Shown: positions 14,063 to 21,359 of the stretch, piece after piece
How the letters are laid out: every line of letters starts with the position of its first letter
Numbering within the stretch: the first letter of the stretch is position 1
NCBI GenBank assembly: GCA_944384475.1
Contig: CALWTN010000008.1
Coordinates: 1 to 26,505 of the forward strand
DNA: 26,505 nt
Direction of reading: 5' to 3'
Source: an uncultured Clostridia bacterium
GTDB lineage: Bacteria; Bacillota; Clostridia; Christensenellales; UBA1242
Made by a program: the position numbers and the translations under genes
Notes under the pieces: generated by a model
Databases searched by the model: none
What the model was told of the DNA's origin: nothing
Seen by the model: the letters and a program-made list of their open reading frames with translations, nothing else

Positions 14063-16446
14063 CTCAGTGTAGCTCCGTATCTAAATTTCAACGCTTTTAA
14101 AACCTTTGCCATAACATCAGTAACCTCTTCATCAGTCAAGGTTTTATCATCCGAAAGTTTGATGTTATACGCCATGCTTTTGTAGCCTTCGCCAAGCGCT
14201 TGACTTCGATATATATCAAACAAATTCACATCATAGAAAATCTTTCCGCAAGCAGATTTAATCGCAGCCATCAAGTCCGCATTAGAAATTTCTTCTTTGA
14301 CCACAACTGCCAAATCTCTTTCCACAATCGGGAATTTTGAAACTGGCTTAACCACAAATGTCTTGTCTTTAAAAGGAAGAAGTTCATCTAAATTGATCTG
14401 TCCATACATGCAAGACTTTGGCACGCCATAGTTCTTTGCAACAACAGGATGAATTTGTCCAAAACTTGCATAAACTTTTCCGTTTTCATCCACTATATCA
14501 GCCGAAACACCGGGATGCAAAAATGGCTGAGCAGACCTAACCAAATGATATTTCAACCCGCTCTCTTCAACCGCTGCCAAAACACACGCTTTAAACTCAG
14601 CAAAATCCTTGGTTGTTGAAATCAAACTAATCCAGTTGCTCTCAGCCGGCAAATCCGTCAAAGGCAAACTATTCGGAGCATAAGTTCTGCCTGCATCAAA
14701 AAGGTCAACAAGCTTGTTGCCAACGCTGAAATTATATGCCACATTGCTCAACAGCGAATGCGCCATACACGTTCTCAAACAAGAAATTTCTTCGCCTATT
14801 GGGTTTGCGATTTTAACCATAAATCTTCTGTTGTCTTGAATGTTTAATTTTTCGCAAATATCTGGCGGACAAAGCGAATAATTCAGCGCTTCAAAAAAGC
14901 CGTTGTAAACAAGAGCGTTTTTCAATTTGCGTTCCAGCGCAGTTTTATCGTCAAGCCCACCCTCTGTGACGGTGGATTTTTCAAATAACCTAGTTTTAAC
15001 ATTATCGTAAACATCGTATCCGTAAATGCGTATAATTTCTTCTGACAAATCATATCCATTTTCCAAATCTTCACGATAAGGCGGAACTTTTGCATTGATT
15101 ATTCCGTTGTCTATTTGACATTCCACACCAAGCCCATTTAATATGCGCTTAATATCCTCTTGTGGAATTTCAACACCCAAAATCTCGTCAATTTCTTTGC
15201 ACGTGCAAGAAATTTTTCTTTGCATAGGATTTTCGTCAAACTTGTCAACAATTCCCGACAAAATATCGCCCATACCTAACTGACAAACAAGGCTGAGCAT
15301 ACGTTTGATTCCCTGCTCGGCGCTTCCAAAATACACACCTTTTTCATATCTTGCAGAAGAATCGGTTCGCACGCCTATTTTTTTGCTCGTAAGCCTTACA
15401 GATTTTAAATCAAACACCGCCGATTCAATTACTACTGATGTGGTGTTGTCATTTATGCAAGAGTCAGTCCCTCCAATCACACCTGCAATCACCAAAGCTT
15501 TGTTTTTATCAGCGATCACAAGGTCTGATTTGGACAACGAATAAGTGTTATGATTAAGCACACTGATTTTTTCGCCCTCAAAAGCATCACGCACGATAAT
15601 AGTATTGCCCTCGATTTTAGACTTATCAAAAGCGTGCAACGGTTGTCCCATTTCAATCAAAACATAGTTGGTTGCATCGACAATGTTGTTTATGCTCTTA
15701 ATGCCCACCGCAAACAGTCTTCGCCTCATCCAATCAGGCGATTTTTGAATTTTAACATTTTTAATAACCGCAGCCATATATCTTGAACATGACCCGCTCT
15801 TTCTTTCCACACTAATTTTGTCGCAAGCTCTCTCTGCAATAGTGATATACTTAAAATCAGGCTTTTTAAAAGGTTTGCCATAAATTGCGCAAACTTCTCT
15901 TGCGATGCCAATCACGCTCATGCAATCAGGACGATTTGGCGTTATATTTACGTCAAAAATCACGTCATCAAGCCCCAAAGCCTCGTCTATATTTTGCCCT
16001 AAAACAAAATCATTTGGCAAAATCAAAATTCCGTTGACTGACGCACCATCAATGTAGCTGTCATCAATGCCAAGTTCTTCGCCTGAGCAGAACATACCTT
16101 CACTTTCCACACCACGAAGCTTCGATTTTTGAATTTTGACTCCATTGACAAGATCAGCCCCTGGCAAAGAAACAGGCACAACAGCGCCCTCAAAGATATT
16201 TGTTGCCGCTGTAATAATTTGAACGTTGCCCTCGTTGCCTAAACTTACCTGACAAACTTGAAGTTTATCCGCATCAGGATGCTTTTGAATTTTTATAATT
16301 TTGCCCACTTTCACATGATGCAAATGCTTGTTTTGAAAGATAAGCTCTTCCACCTCAAGCCCTGCATTTGTCAGTTTTTCAGCAAGCTGTTCAGCAGAAT
16401 CTTCTATATCAACAAAATCTTTCAACCATTTGTATGTTACTTTCAT
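14059..16446 (-). CDS. pheT: Phenylalanyl-tRNA synthetase beta subunit
   Basis: PheT is the large, structural and editing subunit of the (alpha-beta)2 enzyme. The 795-residue chain has the standard order: N-terminal tRNA-binding OB fold (about 40-150, KVGKIIKIQKHPDADKLQV), B3/B4 editing domain (about 210-390), B5 winged helix (about 400-475), a class II-like catalytic-fold domain, and the C-terminal ferredoxin-like anticodon-binding domain (about 700-795, starting SKFPIVERDLAVVV). ATG 16446 follows GGAGAAGCG. It is separated from pheS by 106 bases carrying two palindromic repeats, wider than usual for pheST. Confidence 0.97.
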   Translation of the reverse strand: MKVTYKWLKDFVDIEDSAEQLAEKLTNAGLEVEELIFQNKHLHHVKVGKIIKIQKHPDADKLQVCQVSLGNEGNVQIITAATNIFEGAVVPVSLPGADLVNGVKIQKSKLRGVESEGMFCSGEELGIDDSYIDGASVNGILILPNDFVLGQNIDEALGLDDVIFDVNITPNRPDCMSVIGIAREVCAIYGKPFKKPDFKYITIAERACDKISVERKSGSCSRYMAAVIKNVKIQKSPDWMRRRLFAVGIKSINNIVDATNYVLIEMGQPLHAFDKSKIEGNTIIVRDAFEGEKISVLNHNTYSLSKSDLVIADKNKALVIAGVIGGTDSCINDNTTSVVIESAVFDLKSVRLTSKKIGVRTDSSARYEKGVYFGSAEQGIKRMLSLVCQLGMGDILSGIVDKFDENPMQRKISCTCKEIDEILGVEIPQEDIKRILNGLGVECQIDNGIINAKVPPYREDLENGYDLSEEIIRIYGYDVYDNVKTRLFEKSTVTEGGLDDKTALERKLKNALVYNGFFEALNYSLCPPDICEKLNIQDNRRFMVKIANPIGEEISCLRTCMAHSLLSNVAYNFSVGNKLVDLFDAGRTYAPNSLPLTDLPAESNWISLISTTKDFAEFKACVLAAVEESGLKYHLVRSAQPFLHPGVSADIVDENGKVYASFGQIHPVVAKNYGVPKSCMYGQINLDELLPFKDKTFVVKPVSKFPIVERDLAVVVKEEISNADLMAAIKSACGKIFYDVNLFDIYRSQALGEGYKSMAYNIKLSDDKTLTDEEVTDVMAKVLKALKFRYGATLR

Positions 16447-16469
16447 CGCTTCTCCTTTTTGACCGTTTT

Positions 16470-16550
16470 GTTATATTTTTATAACATAATACTATTATTG
16501 ATTTTTCTTTATTTACGGGCTATTCTGTTATTGTTTCATAACATAATACC
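16470..16550. repeat. Two ACATAATAC palindromes between pheS and pheT
   Basis: Two copies of the dispersed element lie in the 106-base intercistronic gap, both in the same orientation. The first has GTTATATTTTTATAAC then ACATAATAC (16470-16492). The second has GTTATTGTTTCATAAC then ACATAATACC (16527-16550). Each can form a 6-7-bp hairpin in the transcript. Confidence 0.7.
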
Positions 16551-16552
16551 TT

Positions 16553-17572
16553 TTATTTCATTTGCTTTAAAAATCTTATGTCATTTTTAAACATGGATCT
16601 TATATCCGAAATGCTATTCTTCACCATGGCAACCCTGTCAACACCAAAACCAAAAGCAAAACCACGATACTTTTTGCTGTCGATGCCGTTTTCTTCAAGC
16701 ACTTTTGGATTCACAATTCCCGCCCCAAGCAACTCCATAAAGCCAGTGCCTTTGCACAACCTGCAACCCTCTCCGTGGCAAGAAGGACATGTGACATCAA
16801 CTTCAACGCTTGGTTCAGTGAATGGGAAAAATGATGGCCTAAACCTTATTTGTGTTTGTTCTCCAAAAGTTCTTCTCATTAAAACCGTCAGCATAGATTT
16901 TAAATCTGCCATAGAAATGTTTTCGTCAATCACCAACCCTTCCATTTGATGGAACACTGGCGAATGTGTGGCATCGCTATCGTTTCTATAAACTCTTCCA
17001 GGTGAAATAATCTTAAAAGGCGGTTTAAGAGTTTGCATAGCTCTTGCCTGCACAGAAGAAGTTTGAGACCTAAGCAAAATGTTATCCGTGACAAAGAAAG
17101 TGTCCTGCATATCTCTTGATGGATGATTTTTTGGTATATTCAGCGCCTCGAAGTTAAAGTAGTCAAGCTCAACTTCTGGGCCTTCAACAACTTTAAAGCC
17201 CATTGCAACGCAAGAATCAATCAACAAATCAAAAACTTTTGACAATGGATGCAGTGCACCTTTTTCATGACCTTTCGCTGGCTCTGTTATGTCAATAAAA
17301 TTCTTTGCCAGTTCTTTTTCTAACTCCATCTTGTCAAATTCTGCCTGCTTTTGCGCAGTTTGATTTTCGATATCTTGCCTAACTTGATTTACCAGCGCCC
17401 CTATCACAGGCCTTTGCTCAGCTGGCAAATCTCTCATTCCTCGCAAAATTTCGGTAAGCAAACCTTGCTTGCCAAGATACTTGACTTTAAAATTATTTAA
17501 AGACGCAACGTCTTTAACCTCTTTTAGTTCTGCTTTGGCTTGCTCACTGAGCATTTTTAATTTTTCTTGCAT
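16553..17572 (-). CDS. pheS: Phenylalanyl-tRNA synthetase alpha subunit
   Basis: PheS carries the catalytic class II core that activates phenylalanine. The 339-residue protein has an N-terminal coiled coil (about 1-90) that reaches tRNA-Phe, motif 2 around RVYRNDSDATHSPVFHQMEG, the phenylalanine-pocket region FRPSFFPFTEPSVEVDV, and motif 3 in GFAFGFGVDRVAM near the C-terminus. ATG 17572 follows AAAAGGAG. It is the first gene after a T-box leader, so transcription rises when tRNA-Phe is uncharged. pheT, nifS and thiI follow in the same unit. Confidence 0.97.
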   Translation of the reverse strand: MQEKLKMLSEQAKAELKEVKDVASLNNFKVKYLGKQGLLTEILRGMRDLPAEQRPVIGALVNQVRQDIENQTAQKQAEFDKMELEKELAKNFIDITEPAKGHEKGALHPLSKVFDLLIDSCVAMGFKVVEGPEVELDYFNFEALNIPKNHPSRDMQDTFFVTDNILLRSQTSSVQARAMQTLKPPFKIISPGRVYRNDSDATHSPVFHQMEGLVIDENISMADLKSMLTVLMRRTFGEQTQIRFRPSFFPFTEPSVEVDVTCPSCHGEGCRLCKGTGFMELLGAGIVNPKVLEENGIDSKKYRGFAFGFGVDRVAMVKNSISDIRSMFKNDIRFLKQMK

Positions 17573-17582
17573 TTTAACTCCT

Positions 17583-17822
17583 TTTAAAAAACTCTCCCCC
17601 TAATTTTAGGGCGAGAGTTCCACTTCGCGTTACCACCTAATTTCAGCGCACAATGCGCCCTTGTTTGCAATATTACGGTTGCAACCGACCACGCCTACTT
17701 GCCTTCAACGCAGCAGCTCGAAAAGTGAATTCATCAGCCACAACTTGGTTTGTTTCACCAACCCAAACCTCTCTGCAAAGTTGCTTTGCTGACCATGTCT
17801 TTTGTCATCGCCTTTTAAAACT
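17583..17822 (-). ncRNA. T-box leader, phenylalanine-specific, upstream of pheS
   Basis: The minus strand has the conserved T-box core AGGTGGTAACGCG (17626-17638), whose TGGT can pair with the ACCA end of tRNA-Phe. It is followed by a terminator stem (AACTCTC...GAGAGTT, 17589-17619, one internal mismatch, then Ts) that competes with the antiterminator. Upstream are Stem I features, including AGAGAG (17763-17775 region). A candidate specifier codon TTC (Phe) at 17727-17729 is followed by the expected A. Uncharged tRNA-Phe would stabilise the antiterminator and allow transcription of pheS-pheT-nifS-thiI. It fills the 306-base gap upstream of pheS. Confidence 0.93.
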
Positions 17823-17828
17823 GAAAAA

Positions 17829-17857
17829 ATTTTAGCACGATCATAAAATTTTGTCAA
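17829..17857 (-). promoter_or_regulatory. Sigma-A promoter of the pheS T-box operon
   Basis: On the minus strand TTGACA (17852-17857), a 17-base spacer and TAAAAT (17829-17834). It lies back to back with the promoter of the pseudouridine synthase gene. Confidence 0.88.
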
Positions 17858-17866
17858 ATAATATGC

Positions 17867-17872
17867 TATACT
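17867..17872 (+). promoter_or_regulatory. -10 box of the pseudouridine synthase gene
   Basis: TATACT ends six bases before the ATG at 17879, the same spacing as in front of xer. No convincing -35 is seen and there is no Shine-Dalgarno, only a T run. The transcript is probably leaderless. Confidence 0.5.
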
Positions 17873-17878
17873 TTTTTT

Positions 17879-18733
17879 ATGAAACATTTAACTTTATCCC
17901 CAAGCAAAGATTACGTTAACTTATATTATTATTTAAAAGACATGGGTTTTTCCGAAGCCATAATCTCTTTGCTGAGAAAAAGTTCGCAAAGCCTCAAAAT
18001 TGACGGCGCAGCAGCCACCACACGCAGTAAAATTAATGCAGGTCAAAAATTAGAAATATATTTCATAGAGCAAACCTCTTCACAAATCAAATCCAGTAAT
18101 TTGCCTCTTGACATTTTATATGAGGACGAAGATTTTCTCATCATCAACAAGCCAGCAGGATTGCCAAGCATCCCATCAAAACGACATTATCAAAACAACA
18201 TCGCAAACGCAGTTGCCCGCTACATGCAAAAATACGCCGAACCTTTTGTTTATAGAGTGCTTGGAAGGCTGGACAAGGATACGTCTGGCGTTTTGATTGT
18301 GGCAAAAAACCCGCTAGCCGCTTCGCTAACCACTTTTCAAAAAACGTATATCGCACTATGCCACGGAAATTTTAATCAAAAAAGTTTTCAAATAGAAAAA
18401 CCAATCTCAACCATCGTTGAAAACAATATCAATAAGCAAAAACGTGTAATCTCGGCTGACGGTAAACCAGCCACAACAAAGGTTAAAGTTCTGCAAGAAA
18501 AAGAAGGCGTTTCATTGATAGAGTTAAAACTGTCGCAAGGCAGAACTCATCAAATACGAGTGCATCTTTCAAGCATAGAGCATCCTCTTTTAGGCGATAA
18601 ATTATATGGTTTTCAAGATGATGCACCTCGCACCATGCTCCACTGTGCAAAAGTAGAATTGTCGCCTCCTTTTTCAGCACCAAAAATTATCGTTTCCGCA
18701 CCACTGCCAAAGGATTTTGAAGAATTGTGTTAA
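17879..18733 (+). CDS. RluA-family pseudouridine synthase
   Basis: Enzymes of this family turn specific uridines of rRNA or tRNA into pseudouridine. The 284-residue protein has an S4-like RNA-binding segment (about 12-65) and the catalytic domain. The catalytic Asp132 lies in VLGRLDKDTSGVLI; the usual HRLD is GRLD here, but the Arg-Leu-Asp core is kept. Other family marks are INKPAGLPSIPS (89-100) and QGRTHQIRVHLSSIEHPLLGDKLYG. The target nucleotide cannot be told from sequence; RluD-like or an RluA paralog are both possible. The gene diverges from pheS, and its stop overlaps that of the convergent yunB by four bases, without a terminator between them. Confidence 0.9.
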   Translation: MKHLTLSPSKDYVNLYYYLKDMGFSEAIISLLRKSSQSLKIDGAAATTRSKINAGQKLEIYFIEQTSSQIKSSNLPLDILYEDEDFLIINKPAGLPSIPSKRHYQNNIANAVARYMQKYAEPFVYRVLGRLDKDTSGVLIVAKNPLAASLTTFQKTYIALCHGNFNQKSFQIEKPISTIVENNINKQKRVISADGKPATTKVKVLQEKEGVSLIELKLSQGRTHQIRVHLSSIEHPLLGDKLYGFQDDAPRTMLHCAKVELSPPFSAPKIIVSAPLPKDFEELC

Positions 18734-19389
18734 TTGCCAAATATGCTATTGCCCGAAGAAAAGTAAAACTGTGGAACTTTGCCTACTATAATATTTTCAC
18801 AGATAAGCACCTGCGTAATAAAATCCACATGTTTGGTTGTCAGCGGCAATATTACGCTGATTGTAATGTTGGCATCAATATAAAGTGAATGTTTGGTTTG
18901 GTTGATGCCAGCGCTTTCAAAAGAAGAGGTAAACGAAGTTATCACCGATCCAATCGGCACAATATTCACATTGATCTTTGGCCCCACGCCTGATAGAGCG
19001 GTTATTCCTGTAAAAGTGCCAAGCGGAACACCTATGCTATGCTCCACCACGGTGTCCAAATAAATTTGAATCAAAGTCGAAAGTTCTCTGGCGAAATTGT
19101 TAAGCTCAATCGCATCTGCGGTTATCGATGAAACAGTGTTGTCCGAAGCATATTGCACGTCAATAAAATCTTGATATGAGTAACCTTCTTCTTGAATGAC
19201 ATCATAAATCGCATCACTAACAGCCGTGGTGGCGATTGAATCCACCTGCGCTCGTGAAATTTCAACCACAAGCGGGCCAACGATAAAATTAAAATATAAA
19301 AACACAGTTAAAATAAAAATAAAAACACAGCCAAGACAAATGTAAGCCTTGACTTTTAGGCTTAGTCTTTTGTTCTTCGCTTTTTTCAT
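18730..19389 (-). CDS. yunB: Sporulation protein YunB
   Basis: YunB is a sporulation protein controlled by sigma-E in Bacillus; its molecular role is not settled. The 219-residue protein has a basic N-terminus, one membrane helix (about 14-37), then an extracytoplasmic domain with the family patterns SRAQVDSIATTAVSDAIYDVI, IPLGT-like VPLGTFTGI near the middle, GPKINVNIVPIGSV, and the end segment STKHVD-like TTKHVDFITQVLICENIIVGKVPQFYF. ATG 19389 begins a normal family N-terminus, but no Shine-Dalgarno precedes it; instead CATATATAAT (19394-19403) ends four bases before, perhaps a sporulation-type -10. It lies downstream of spoVAE. Confidence 0.88.
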   Translation of the reverse strand: MKKAKNKRLSLKVKAYICLGCVFIFILTVFLYFNFIVGPLVVEISRAQVDSIATTAVSDAIYDVIQEEGYSYQDFIDVQYASDNTVSSITADAIELNNFARELSTLIQIYLDTVVEHSIGVPLGTFTGITALSGVGPKINVNIVPIGSVITSFTSSFESAGINQTKHSLYIDANITISVILPLTTKHVDFITQVLICENIIVGKVPQFYFSSGNSIFGN

Positions 19390-19436
19390 AATAATTATAT
19401 ATGAGCAAAGATTTTGATAGTTGACTACAAAATATA

Positions 19437-19461
19437 GTATGTATTATGACATAATACATAC
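19437..19461. repeat. Palindrome between spoVAE and yunB
   Basis: GTATGTATTAT (19437-19447) and ATAATACATAC (19451-19461) are perfect 11-bp inverted arms around GAC, containing the ACATAATAC core. It starts one base after the spoVAE stop. On the minus strand it lacks a T run, so it is not a standard terminator. Confidence 0.75.
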
Positions 19462-19462
19462 G

Positions 19463-19816
19463 TTATTTTGTTTTTGATTTGCAAATAAGTGAAAATAAGA
19501 AGGCAAAAGTTATTGCTGCGGCAATTCCGCCTGCTGTGGCTTGCAAACCTCCGGTAAACGCACCCAAAAGCCCGCTTGCTTTAACAGCGCCCATTGCACC
19601 TTTTGCAAGAGAAGCCCCAAAGCCTATAATAGGCACATTGATGCCTGCACCAGCAAACCGTGAAATTGGCTCAAAAAGATTGAGCGCTTGCAACAAAACC
19701 CCCACCAACACAAAAGCCACCAAAATTCTTGCTGACGTTATTTTAGTGGTGATGATCAACACTTCACCAAGCATGCAAATCAATCCGCCAATCAAAAACA
19801 CCCACAAATATTGCAT
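19463..19816 (-). CDS. spoVAE: Stage V sporulation protein AE (SpoVAE)
   Basis: SpoVAE is a small membrane subunit of the spore dipicolinate channel complex. The 117-residue protein has about four helices and the family patterns LIGGLICMLGEVLI at the start, then LFEPISRFAGAGINVPIIGFGASLAKGA in the middle. ATG 19816 overlaps the spoVAD TAA (TAATG) and is preceded by GGGAGG. This is the AEb-type protein; no separate AEa gene is present here. Confidence 0.93.
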   Translation of the reverse strand: MQYLWVFLIGGLICMLGEVLIITTKITSARILVAFVLVGVLLQALNLFEPISRFAGAGINVPIIGFGASLAKGAMGAVKASGLLGAFTGGLQATAGGIAAAITFAFLFSLICKSKTK

Positions 19817-20811
19817 TATACACCTCCCATTTCAAGCACAATGGCATGACTGACACCTGGGATTGACTCGCCTTGCTGAGATGCTGTCGTAGACATCAAC
19901 GCACCCGTTGGAACAAAAAGCACTTTTTTATATTCGCCTTTTTTCATTTTTTTAATAATGTAAGAATTTAGCACGGACGCACTCACTCCACAGCCACTTC
20001 CTCCACACATGGTGTCCTGCCCTCTGGTGTAATAACAATGTCCGCAGTCGCTGTAATTAAGCCCTAATTTTATACCCTTATCTTCCAACAAATCCAACAA
20101 AATTTCTGCTCCAAGCTTTCCTAAATCACCTGTGACGATTAAATCATAATAGGAAGGCTTTCTGCCCGTATCCTTAAAATGCGTAAGCAGTGTATCCGCA
20201 GCCGAAGGCGCCATTGCTGCGCCCATATTGTTGACATCCACAACGCCGTAATCTATCACTCTGCCAAATGTAGCCATCACAACCTGAGGGCCTTTCCCCT
20301 CCAAAGATAATATAGTAGCGCCAGCAGCGGTTGCAGTCCACTGCGAGGTTGGAACACGCTGATTGCCTAGTTCCAACGGAAATCGGAATTGTCTTTCTGC
20401 CGTAGAAAAATGAGAGCCCGTCAAGCATATAACATTTCCAAAATGCCCACTGTCAACGAGTGTTGCGCCCGTTGCAAGACTTTCAGCCATGGTTGAACAC
20501 GCACCAAACAAACCTAGATATGGCATATTAAACGCACGTGCGGTAAAAGATGATGAGATTATTTGGTTTAGCAGGTCTCCTGCAAGCATTAAATCTACGT
20601 CATTAGGCTGCAAGCCCGCACTTTGAAGCGCGCCCATAACCGCCTGTTCAAACATTTTGCGCTCTGCAAGTTCATAAGTCTTCTCGCCAAACAAATCATT
20701 TTTCATCACATAATCAAAAAAGCTTCCAAAAGGCCCCTGTCCCTCTTTTGGCCCAACAATGGAATAGCTTCCTATAATTTTTGGTCTTCTTTTAAATTCA
20801 ATCGTCTGCAT
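19816..20811 (-). CDS. spoVAD: Stage V sporulation protein AD (SpoVAD)
   Basis: SpoVAD is a thiolase-fold protein on the outer face of the spore inner membrane that binds dipicolinic acid. The 331-residue protein shows GPKEGQGPFGSFFDYV near the start, then LGLFGACSTMAESLATGATL and GSHFSTAERQFRFPLELGNQR in the middle, and the Cys-rich DCGHCYY...DTMCGGSGCG and FVPTGALMSTTASQQGESIP near the end. Length is normal (Bacillus about 338). The ATG lies one base after the spoVAC stop with a weak AGGA upstream, so translation is coupled. Confidence 0.97.
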   Translation of the reverse strand: MQTIEFKRRPKIIGSYSIVGPKEGQGPFGSFFDYVMKNDLFGEKTYELAERKMFEQAVMGALQSAGLQPNDVDLMLAGDLLNQIISSSFTARAFNMPYLGLFGACSTMAESLATGATLVDSGHFGNVICLTGSHFSTAERQFRFPLELGNQRVPTSQWTATAAGATILSLEGKGPQVVMATFGRVIDYGVVDVNNMGAAMAPSAADTLLTHFKDTGRKPSYYDLIVTGDLGKLGAEILLDLLEDKGIKLGLNYSDCGHCYYTRGQDTMCGGSGCGVSASVLNSYIIKKMKKGEYKKVLFVPTGALMSTTASQQGESIPGVSHAIVLEMGGV

Positions 20812-20812
20812 T

Positions 20813-21268
20813 TTAAAACAATCCTATTATGTAATAAATAATCCCAACTGCCACGCTTGCAACCACCCCTACGACTATAACAGGGCCTGCAATAGTAAAC
20901 ATTTTTACGCATGTGCCATATATCACTCCTTCGTGCTTAAACTCAATAGCCGGCGAAGAGATGGAATTTGAAAATCCCGTAATCGGCACTATGCTGCCTC
21001 CTCCGGCGAATTTTCCAATCTTGTCATAAACTCCTAGCGCTGTTAAAAGAGACGCCAAAAAAATTAAAATAATCAGCGTCCAAGCCCATGCGGATTGCAT
21101 AGCCATGTAAGGAAATAAATATAGCAGCAAATCATTTATCCCTTGCCCAAGCAGGCAAATCACACCTCCAACCCAAAAGGAGTTGAAAAGCGATGGCCAT
21201 GCTTTGGTTTTTGGCAAACGTGCTTCAACATATTCGTTATACTTTTGATTAACATTTTGATTTTTCAT
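20813..21268 (-). CDS. spoVAC: Stage V sporulation protein AC (SpoVAC)
   Basis: SpoVAC is the mechanosensitive membrane subunit of the SpoVA channel that moves dipicolinate into the forespore and out during germination. The 151-residue protein has a hydrophilic N-terminus, about four helices (first VGGVICLLGQGINDLLLYLF) and the family segment AGGGSIVPITGFSNSISSPAIEFKHEGVIYGTC. I start it at ATG 21268, close behind AGGTGAG; a GTG six bases upstream (21274) is the alternative. It heads the spoVAC-AD-AE set; spoVAA, AB and AF are absent here, as in many Clostridia. Confidence 0.95.
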   Translation of the reverse strand: MKNQNVNQKYNEYVEARLPKTKAWPSLFNSFWVGGVICLLGQGINDLLLYLFPYMAMQSAWAWTLIILIFLASLLTALGVYDKIGKFAGGGSIVPITGFSNSISSPAIEFKHEGVIYGTCVKMFTIAGPVIVVGVVASVAVGIIYYIIGLF

Positions 21269-21287
21269 ACTCACCTACGCTTTGGTT

Positions 21288-21317
21288 TAGTTTTCGCAAA
21301 AATTTAAAGAATAATCA
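21288..21317 (-). promoter_or_regulatory. Candidate sigma-G promoter of spoVAC-AD-AE
   Basis: On the minus strand TGATTA (21312-21317), a 17-base spacer and AAAACTA (21288-21294), close to the sigma-G pattern. The start would lie near 21281, 13 bases before the ATG. Its -35 overlaps that of the divergent lipoprotein promoter. Confidence 0.45.
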
Positions 21318-21338
21318 TAAAAATTATTGGACAAACTA
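21308..21338 (+). promoter_or_regulatory. Candidate sigma-G promoter of the lipoprotein gene
   Basis: AGAATA (21308-21313), an 18-base spacer and CAAACTA (21332-21338), six of seven matches to CATACTA. The start would lie near 21345, just before the Shine-Dalgarno AGGAGG (21349-21354). Confidence 0.45.
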
Positions 21339-21359
21339 AAAACAACATAGGAGGCAAAA

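Noticed and set aside
19387..19401. A PerR/Fur-like box (TATAATTATTATG) at the yunB start
   Set aside because: A match of this kind is expected by chance in such AT-rich sequence, and no peroxide or metal gene is nearby.
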